From positions 1 to 64,000 of the forward strand of contig JAJZLP010000033.1 of NCBI GenBank assembly GCA_021803325.1: DNA of 64,000 nt, in the 5' to 3' direction. A program made the position numbers and the translations under genes. This stretch comes from Actinomycetes bacterium. GTDB lineage: Bacteria > Actinomycetota > Acidimicrobiia > Acidimicrobiales > UBA8190. The notes beneath the pieces are model-generated. The model was not told the DNA's origin. It saw nothing but the letters and a program-made list of their open reading frames with translations, and searched no databases. Below, in pieces: positions 59,301 to 64,000 of the stretch. Each line of letters opens with the position of its first letter. Within the stretch, counting starts at the first letter, position 1.

Positions 59301-61122
59301 CATCGGCTCTCACACCAGCGCGCTGGTCACCATCGCGATCGGCCCGTTAATCACCTACCTCAACCGCCGGCAGGGACCCACAATCGGCGGCACCACCGTG
59401 ACGGCAGAGGGCATCGGGCTGGGCAACGTAACCGACGTCGCTTTCGTGACCGCGCACGGCCTTACCTCGACCGTAGCGTGTTCCAGCTCCTCTGTCTCCT
59501 GCACGGTGGGCACCACCTCGACGGGTCTGTCCAAGCTCACCCTCACCACCCCGGCCGCGCCGGGGACCGTGCCCAGCGGCGGGAGCGTTGCCACCTGGGT
59601 CGAGGCCTTCGACGGCTCCTATGGCAGCCCTGGCAATGCCTCGATGTGTGCGTACAGTACTCCGCCCGGTGGCCTTGCCTGCGACCAGTTCCTCTTCCAG
59701 GCACCGATCGAGAGCAGCTCAAATTGTGCCACGGCCAGCCCCGGGACCGCAACTCTCGGTGGCGGTCTGACACTGGCGTCGACGGCTGCACGCTCTACCG
59801 TGGAAGACACCCCGGACGGGAGCCAGGTGGATGCCTCGCCTGCGAGCGGGTTCGCCGACACCGGTTCGTCGTCTCCGACGACGACGGTCAGTGGGAGTGG
59901 TGCGCTCAGTGTCAACGGTTCCCTCTCTCTCACCCCCAGCGTGCACGCGTGCGTGACGATCTCCGGCTTCCACCTCCAATCATTCAAGCTCAGCGGTTCG
60001 CTCAACCTGAGCGGTAGCCTGGGGCTTACCTCGACGGGCACGGTGTCGGTCGATGCTTCGGACACCCTCGGCCTTCCGCTCGACCTGCCTGCATTTCCCA
60101 TCTCCCCCGGAGTCCTGGTATTCCCGACGGCAAGCCTCCAACTTCAAGCCAGCGGAAGCGTGGGGGGAAGCTTCACCGTCGCGGCAAGGGAGAGCGTGAC
60201 CACCAGCCTCGGCGTGCAGTACGCCAAGGGGAACTGGAGCCTCCCGGAGGACGTGAGTTGTGGTGGCACGGAAATCGTCGCGAACAGCAACCCAACCGAC
60301 GCGCCGCTCACCGACTGCTTTCCGGTCCCTATGGTCAGCTTGTCTGCGAGCGCGTCGCTCTCCGTGAAGGCCTTCCTCCGCATTACGTTCCTGGTCGAAG
60401 ACCTCGCCGGCCCTTACCTCCAGATCGGACCGGGCCTTTCCCTCCATGAAAAAGCGGCAATCAGCACCTCGTCTACCAAGTTCGACCACTGTGGCGAAGC
60501 CTCCACCATCCCGGCTGGCGGGGGAAGCGCCGCGCTACTGTGCGCGTCGCTCGACGCCGGGATCGGCATCAGTGCTAATCCGATCCTCGGGATCGCCGCC
60601 CTGTCCAGCAGCCCGCTCCCGTTGGTGTCGGTCGTGCTGTGGCAGGAGGGGATCTCCACTCCCTCTGCCACCGACCCGAGTGTGAGCGCAGGTGGTCTGT
60701 CCGTGTCCGCGTTAGGTAAAGGCCAACTGTCTCTTGTGGACCTCTCCGGCCCGCCGGCCGGCGTCGCGGGCTTTGGTGATCCGCGATACTTCCAGGTGGA
60801 CGCCGCGCCGGGAAGCACCTTCCGGTCGTTGCAGCTAACCCTCCGGGAGCCGACCGGGACGCACCGGCTGTACTGGTGGTCTCGCGGAGCGTGGCGTCCG
60901 ATCGGCCCCGCCCGTACAGGGATGCTTCGCGTCGCGATCGAGTCCGGCGCCAACCGTGGCGGTCCCCTGCCCTCTGACGCGCTGTTCGACGTCGTCCACG
61001 CCTCGCCGCAGAACACTGCCCCATTAATCTTGGTTGCCGGTGCGCTCGCCGCTGCGGCCCTAATGGTCATGATCCTCGCCATCGCTATTCGTCGGCGTAG
61101 ACACGCACAGTCAGTTGAGTAG
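56371..61122 (+). CDS. giant cell-surface protein: seven Cys-repeats, Ig-like and IPT domains, C-terminal anchor
   Basis: Encodes 1583 aa. A signal peptide (about residues 1-42, Arg-rich then hydrophobic) and a C-terminal helix (ILVAGALAAAALMVMILAIA) followed by RRRRH make it a membrane-anchored exported protein. Residues about 270-650 hold seven repeats of the form L-x-x-V-x-C-x4-5-C-W-A-V-G with a later W-x-G-x-x-W, predicted as a seven-bladed propeller with one disulphide per blade. Then come two putative Ig (He_PIG-like) domains (GTLPSGITLSSSGVLEGVPN; SGSLPPGVSLARDGRLTGTP), an IPT/TIG-like domain (GPTIGGTTVTAEGIGLGNVT) and a beta-rich region with Ser/Gly repeats. An adhesin or mating-surface role is possible. 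Confidence 0.75.
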   Translation: MTICTRKCRSSIRRLAVTAAIVLSALLIVATQAATPQTADAASTSPTITSAAQCITGGVPGVTQAVRPGRLTVTGGTGAFAGVSSHMLSLTITPGGTLSGQVDLLADNTGQSFDIAPLIATPSWGNPATSYRTVDSSIPTGTGTYIASMNVIAPTRPGTYHLLFAFALEEHGYNVASATNWAAGVPPQWGDGSNIAQFNAIQVLDAQRYGCAVERWIMQTGPQEVLVAVSAITVNVASSALPASPSTANNPSGIAGASWHTMSTNGISQTGTQLDAVTCASNTDCWAVGGVSTGPTATSGEGPATTLAIHWDGTSWSRAATPSPVYGNGTEDVLDAIACPASNDCWAGGWQGAGAGTNGVGLLLHWNGYKWAVAELASLMQRAGAIVSVACVSASECWAAGEGRSPSDGPLYQTGPVASLLRYGKLKGRLAWRPAADTHQLPTTAVIRDLGCAPQSSQCWMVGTIPVAGYPGGGKQPSADTFAASYVPGRGWTQTPTPSPPSDSAGPVDQLTSVTCTIATSCWAVGDNPSDAANLSGAGANVLAYHWNGHTWSSAPTPAPSAALSAGFEPRSVACLTSSDCWLVGSEGVDLGEGAAGPLPQYRAMAMEWNGDTWSEIPLAQSSSTDVHLGAVACASETCFAVGYYTGAFVQGTAGAATHPLILRLSGASAPAPASALAAGGVVSRLVFSPSPLSSPTGTSFTQSVTLTTETCAGTAVPDAPVILSLHQKAPYSIPYGSATVDGSTLQDGIPTQVFTTGPNGTVTITYRTPPEITHGRLDELTAEIPGDAGPVLRSRDVVGDSSTLAITTGSLPCAEHRGHYRTALHATGGTGGFAWSLADRGTLPSGITLSSSGVLEGVPNDFGPAWFIAKVTDGAGKSTTATLWLAIGSGPTILSQLPAGEAGVPYNARLALAPASCSGIGPQYAAYQPCGGTAPYTFSVVSGSLPPGVSLARDGRLTGTPTEPGSFTSTVWVTDAIGSHTSALVTIAIGPLITYLNRRQGPTIGGTTVTAEGIGLGNVTDVAFVTAHGLTSTVACSSSSVSCTVGTTSTGLSKLTLTTPAAPGTVPSGGSVATWVEAFDGSYGSPGNASMCAYSTPPGGLACDQFLFQAPIESSSNCATASPGTATLGGGLTLASTAARSTVEDTPDGSQVDASPASGFADTGSSSPTTTVSGSGALSVNGSLSLTPSVHACVTISGFHLQSFKLSGSLNLSGSLGLTSTGTVSVDASDTLGLPLDLPAFPISPGVLVFPTASLQLQASGSVGGSFTVAARESVTTSLGVQYAKGNWSLPEDVSCGGTEIVANSNPTDAPLTDCFPVPMVSLSASASLSVKAFLRITFLVEDLAGPYLQIGPGLSLHEKAAISTSSTKFDHCGEASTIPAGGGSAALLCASLDAGIGISANPILGIAALSSSPLPLVSVVLWQEGISTPSATDPSVSAGGLSVSALGKGQLSLVDLSGPPAGVAGFGDPRYFQVDAAPGSTFRSLQLTLREPTGTHRLYWWSRGAWRPIGPARTGMLRVAIESGANRGGPLPSDALFDVVHASPQNTAPLILVAGALAAAALMVMILAIAIRRRRHAQSVE

Positions 61123-61210
61123 TTGAGTAGACCTACACGCGTTACTTTCTCTCCTCATGGAACTGTATACGTCTCAGTCACACCCGTCTGATCCAAAGGA
61201 GCACCGAGGC

Positions 61211-62320
61211 ATGTATCTCGACGACAGGCGCGACCGTCATCGTAGGAACAGCAATACCGGCACCTTCTCCGGCGTATTTCTCGTACTCATTCTTTTCACT
61301 CTGCTCGGCGTCGGCCTTGCTGCTTGTGGCGGCCGCAGCGCAACCAGTGCGTCTTTAGGAGCGCACGGCGTGCGCAACAAGGCGCCCTCTCCAGCCGCCA
61401 GCCCCCATAAGAGCGCACAGCCAGAGCATTCCATCCTGGCAGCCAGGTGGTCCGCCATAGTCGGGCCTGCCGCAACCGCTGTCGCCTGTCCTACGTACCA
61501 GTTCTGCATGGCTGTCCTTGGCGCGACGAGTAGTACTGCGGGTACCGGTACATGGTCGACGTGGAATGGCCGCTCCTGGTCCCCGCTCCAACCCATTGCG
61601 ACCGGAGGAGGGGAGTTAGTATCGTTGTCCTGTGCCAACCACGATTTTTGTGTTGCCGCAGACGTCAGCGGCAACGTGCTCGAATGGGATGGTTCGGCGT
61701 GGTCAAGTCCCGTCAGCCTTGGCGCCCGCGCTGCTCTCAGTTCGGTAAGCTGCCCAACAGTAGGATTCTGTTTGGCCGTTGGTGTCTTGGGCCAAGTGTA
61801 TGAATACTCTCGCAATAGCTGGGTTCCAACTGCAGCGATTACCGCCACCTCTAACCCGGCGAACGGTTATGTAGCTATGGCTTGCGCTTCTGCGCAGTTC
61901 TGTTTTTCAGGTAACGGGATGAGTCAAGTAGCTGAGTTTAATGGTAGCACCTGGTCTAATCCTACTTTCATAGATCCTGATGGACTCGGAGTTACCTCAA
62001 TATCTTGTCCTAATACTACGTTCTGCATGGCCGTGACGAACAGCGGTGATGCAGTAGAGTGGAAAGGAGGTACATGGGAAGAACCAGTATCTGTTATCAA
62101 TCATAAGTTAGTCGCGGTGTCGTGCCCAAACGACCACTTCTGTGTGGCGGTCGGAAATGGAACTAGGATCGCCACGTATAGCGGCCGTTGGGTCACGGAA
62201 CCGATTCCGGGCCAGACTCCCTACGGGGGTCTAGTGAGCGTGTCGTGTGCGAGTCAGCTGTTCTGTATGGCCGTGAGCGGAGGAACGCAGACCTTTACTT
62301 ACACAGCGTTGACACACTGA
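61211..62320 (+). CDS. lipoprotein with seven Cys-containing repeats (predicted beta-propeller)
   Basis: Encodes 369 aa; ATG 61211 follows AAAGGAG at 8 nt. Signal peptide with lipobox LAAC (Cys39). Seven repeats follow, each with V-(S/A)-C-P-x3-F-C-x-A-V, then G-x-W: CPTYQFCMAV, CANHDFCVAA, CPTVGFCLAV, CASAQFCFSG, CPNTTFCMAV, CPNDHFCVAV, CASQLFCMAV. They match, in simpler form, those of the 1583-aa protein just upstream. The gene is visibly AT-richer than its neighbours, most of all after about 61850. Confidence 0.8.
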   Translation: MYLDDRRDRHRRNSNTGTFSGVFLVLILFTLLGVGLAACGGRSATSASLGAHGVRNKAPSPAASPHKSAQPEHSILAARWSAIVGPAATAVACPTYQFCMAVLGATSSTAGTGTWSTWNGRSWSPLQPIATGGGELVSLSCANHDFCVAADVSGNVLEWDGSAWSSPVSLGARAALSSVSCPTVGFCLAVGVLGQVYEYSRNSWVPTAAITATSNPANGYVAMACASAQFCFSGNGMSQVAEFNGSTWSNPTFIDPDGLGVTSISCPNTTFCMAVTNSGDAVEWKGGTWEEPVSVINHKLVAVSCPNDHFCVAVGNGTRIATYSGRWVTEPIPGQTPYGGLVSVSCASQLFCMAVSGGTQTFTYTALTH

Positions 62321-62331
62321 GGATCCGGGCG

Positions 62332-62995
62332 ATGATTGGGCATGCGATGCAGGCTTGTGCTGTGGAGTATGACGGAGGGGGCCTGTCTCGGCTCTGCCCG
62401 CTGATTTCCTCGTTCCTCGACGAGCGCCGGCAGCGACCGCTGGCAGCGTTGATGGTTGGGGAGCTGGGCCGCGGTGGCCAACCCCGCGTGGCCTAGGCAA
62501 CGGGTATGAGCCGCAACATGCTGATCGCGGGAGCGCACGATCTGGCAGAAGGACCGGTGCTCGGACAGCGGATACGCTGTCCAGGGGCCGGTCCCAAGCG
62601 CAAGATCAATCTCGACCCTGAGTTGCTCCTGCGACTCAACTTCTCGGTGGAGCCCTAAAGCCGCCGACCCGATGAGCCCATGTCGCTGGACACTCAAACC
62701 GGCCAGGATCCTTGCCGCCGAATTTGCCCCCGCTAGCCACAAGGTCAGCGCGAACCTGGTCTCGACCCGCTGCTCTACGTGGGTTGCAGCCTACAGGCCA
62801 AGGCGAAGGTCACCGAGGGCAGACAGAACCTCGGCCGAGACGGCCAGTTCCACTGCATTAACGCGACGGCTACCTAGCACCTCGCTGAGGGTCAGCCAGT
62901 GATCTCTGTTTCTGTGGATCGCACGACAAAGGGGCTGGTCGGCGACTACGCCAATGGTGGGAAGGAATGGGAGCCTGCGGGCACACGAGACAGAG
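62332..62995 (+). pseudogene. decayed ISAzo13-type transposase
   Basis: Reading across frames recovers an ISAzo13-like transposase. Frame with start near 62332 gives LISSFLDERRQRPLAALMVG, then ELGRGGQPRVA, stop TAG (62494-62496), ATGMSRNML, GPVLGQRIRCPGAGPKRKIN, LDPELLLRLNFSVEP. A +1 shift near 62655 continues KAADPMSPCRWTLKPARILA and SHKVSANLVST. A further shift gives LQAKAKVTEGRQNLGRDGQF, HCINATAT-stop, EGQPVISVSVDRTTKGLVGD and YANGGKEWEPAGT. The catalytic DDE core beyond is missing. No terminal repeats were identified. Confidence 0.75.
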
Positions 62996-63547
62996 GTGAA
63001 AGACGAGACCCAGGAGGAGGGTCGGGTTGATGAAGGGGTTGGCGAGGTGAGACGCTCCAAGAGGCGAGCGCGCCGCTGGTGGCAGTCGGGCTCCTGGCTC
63101 GCAGGCGGCGAGGACCCGACAGAGCTGCGCCGGCTGGAGGACACCTACGGTCGGCTCGTCGCTCACCAACGTCTTAGGGCCGATATCCTAGCGGGGGAAG
63201 CCGAGCGCGAGGCGACGGGCGAGTTGCGCGATGACTTCGAGGATCTCCTTGAGGGCTGGTTGAAGGCGATGCCGACGAGGGTCACAACGGCTCTGCCTCC
63301 GGGACAGACGACGGGGCTTGACGACGCTACCGCCGAGCTGTTCGCCAAGGTCCATCCCGACGTGGTGACCGGCAGTCTCGGCGGTCTTGTGACCGACACC
63401 TTCGAGCATCTCGGCGAGTTCGGCGCGGAGTTTTTGAAGACCTCGTTGGCGGACGTCGAAGGGCTCTTCACGGCGGCCTCGACGGGGGTGGGAGTGGCTG
63501 GGGCTAACCCGCCGAGGATGCGGCATGGGGACGCCGGTGAGCGTTAG
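62996..63547 (+). CDS. unknown soluble protein
   Basis: Encodes 183 aa from GTG 62996; the frame opens at 62954 but that part lies in the transposase remnant, and GTG 63047 is a later option. Arg-rich N-terminus (VRRSKRRARRWWQSGSWLAG) followed by a helical, acidic body (TGELRDDFEDLLEGWLKAMP, VTDTFEHLGEFGAEFLKTSL). No family recognised. The stop lies 23 nt inside the next gene. Confidence 0.55.
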   Translation: MKDETQEEGRVDEGVGEVRRSKRRARRWWQSGSWLAGGEDPTELRRLEDTYGRLVAHQRLRADILAGEAEREATGELRDDFEDLLEGWLKAMPTRVTTALPPGQTTGLDDATAELFAKVHPDVVTGSLGGLVTDTFEHLGEFGAEFLKTSLADVEGLFTAASTGVGVAGANPPRMRHGDAGER

Positions 63548-64000
63548 CGGGGCGCGTGTCTGGGTCGGGCTACTCGCCCTCGGTTGCGGACTGGGCGCCG
63601 GCTACGTGCTCGGCAGCCACGATCTGCGGGGCGTGTCGATGCTGGACGTGTTCCCGCTCACTGTGGCGCTCATCCCCTTTGCCGTCGAGTTCGTGTTGGT
63701 CTTCGCGCTCGGTCGCCTCGCCGACCACGGCAGTGGCGGGTGGGTCGTCGCCGCGGTGGTGCTCATGGTGGCTATGGGTGCGGGGATGGCCGCCCTCGCG
63801 CACTGGGAGGTCAACTGTGGCGCAATGGGGCGCTGTGGCGTCGGGGGCTATCCGCAGGGAGAGGCGGCGCGCACGGCGCTGGTGGCCGGGCTCGCCTGGG
63901 CCTCACAGGCCGGGCTGATGGCGGTGTTCTCCGGCGAGGAGTTCTCCGAGGAAGCTGGCGGCTGGATCGGGTCCTGCGTCGCTGTGGTGGCCGCCCTGAT
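63525..64000 (+). CDS. polytopic membrane protein, 3' end outside window
   Basis: Open from ATG 63525 to the window end (158 codons), not interrupted. It overlaps the preceding gene by 23 nt. At least four hydrophobic segments: VWVGLLALGCGLGAGYVLGS, FPLTVALIPFAVEFVLVFAL, WVVAAVVLMVAMGAGMAALA and ALVAGLAWASQAGLMAVFSG. A Cys-x5-Cys pair (NCGAMGRCG) lies in a loop. No family recognised. The hydrophobic pattern and codon use make this frame far more likely than the Arg/Trp-rich shadow in the other frame. Confidence 0.65.
   Translation, partial: MGTPVSVSGARVWVGLLALGCGLGAGYVLGSHDLRGVSMLDVFPLTVALIPFAVEFVLVFALGRLADHGSGGWVVAAVVLMVAMGAGMAALAHWEVNCGAMGRCGVGGYPQGEAARTALVAGLAWASQAGLMAVFSGEEFSEEAGGWIGSCVAVVAAL

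Noticed and set aside
62299-62742. 147-codon minus-strand ORF
   Set aside because: Antisense to the ISAzo13-type remnant, which explains the sequence better.
63556-63918. 120-codon plus-strand ORF rich in Trp, Arg and Ser
   Set aside because: The overlapping frame from 63525 encodes a clear membrane protein and stays open to the window end.

Overview
The window is very GC-rich and reads as a chromosome segment of an actinobacterium (Actinomycetota). Evidence: a WhiB protein, a mycothiol-dependent maleylpyruvate-isomerase-type enzyme, actinobacterial conjugation families (SCO6880-like, DUF4913, DUF6112), frequent GTG starts, and many genes whose only promoter signal is a TAnnnT box 6-7 nt before the start codon (leaderless genes). 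An acidimicrobial relative is my guess only. I see no rRNA and no CRISPR; there is one tRNA.

Region 1 (1-5249, + strand) is the end of a type IV secretion / conjugation operon: the 3' end of a TrbL/VirB6-like protein, an SCO6880-like protein, a VirB4-like ATPase and a VirD4/TraG coupling ATPase, translationally coupled. No integrase or relaxase is visible with it.

Region 2 (5283-26632) is ordinary chromosome, mostly single genes: a C69-type dipeptidase, cytochrome P450, DUF1697, a broken F420-type luciferase-like oxidoreductase, amidase, BluB, polyphosphate glucokinase facing a CHAD protein, quinone oxidoreductase, a thiolase-like lipid-transfer protein with its DUF35 partner, a DsbA-like protein, alanine dehydrogenase, a TetR regulator, a secreted hydrolase, a TrmA/RumA-type RNA methyltransferase and a CaiB-type CoA transferase with a strong palindrome upstream. 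Thiolase, DUF35, P450, hotdog-like and CoA-transferase genes suggest lipid or steroid-like catabolism (inference).

Region 3 (26844 to at least 55412) is an integrative conjugative element in tRNA-Arg(ACG). From the tRNA outward: tyrosine integrase, excisionase-like HTH protein, CHC2/TOPRIM primase, DUF4913 protein, HNH nuclease, VirD4, ArdC-type antirestriction protein, VirB4-like ATPase, SCO6880-like protein, TrbL-like protein, a VirB8-position protein, DUF6112 protein, NlpC/P60 hydrolase and WhiB. All are on the minus strand, mostly with 1-11 nt overlaps. Next come a divergent regulator-cupin pair, an iteron-like array between convergent genes, a RepA-type helicase, a UvrD-like helicase, small unknown genes, a BrnT/BrnA-like toxin-antitoxin pair with an operator, and a TrwC/TraA-type MOBF relaxase-helicase. 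A short leader reading frame beginning Met-(Gly/Arg/Ser)-Asp-Pro recurs before five transcription units or gene starts of the element, twice with the same hairpin. It is the most unusual feature I see.

Region 4 (55497-64000) lies beyond the relaxase and may be element cargo or chromosome; no second copy of the tRNA end was seen. It has a lipoprotein, a 1583-residue surface protein and a lipoprotein that each carry seven Cys-containing repeats (probable beta-propellers), a decayed ISAzo13-type transposase, and two unknown genes, the last a membrane protein cut by the window end.
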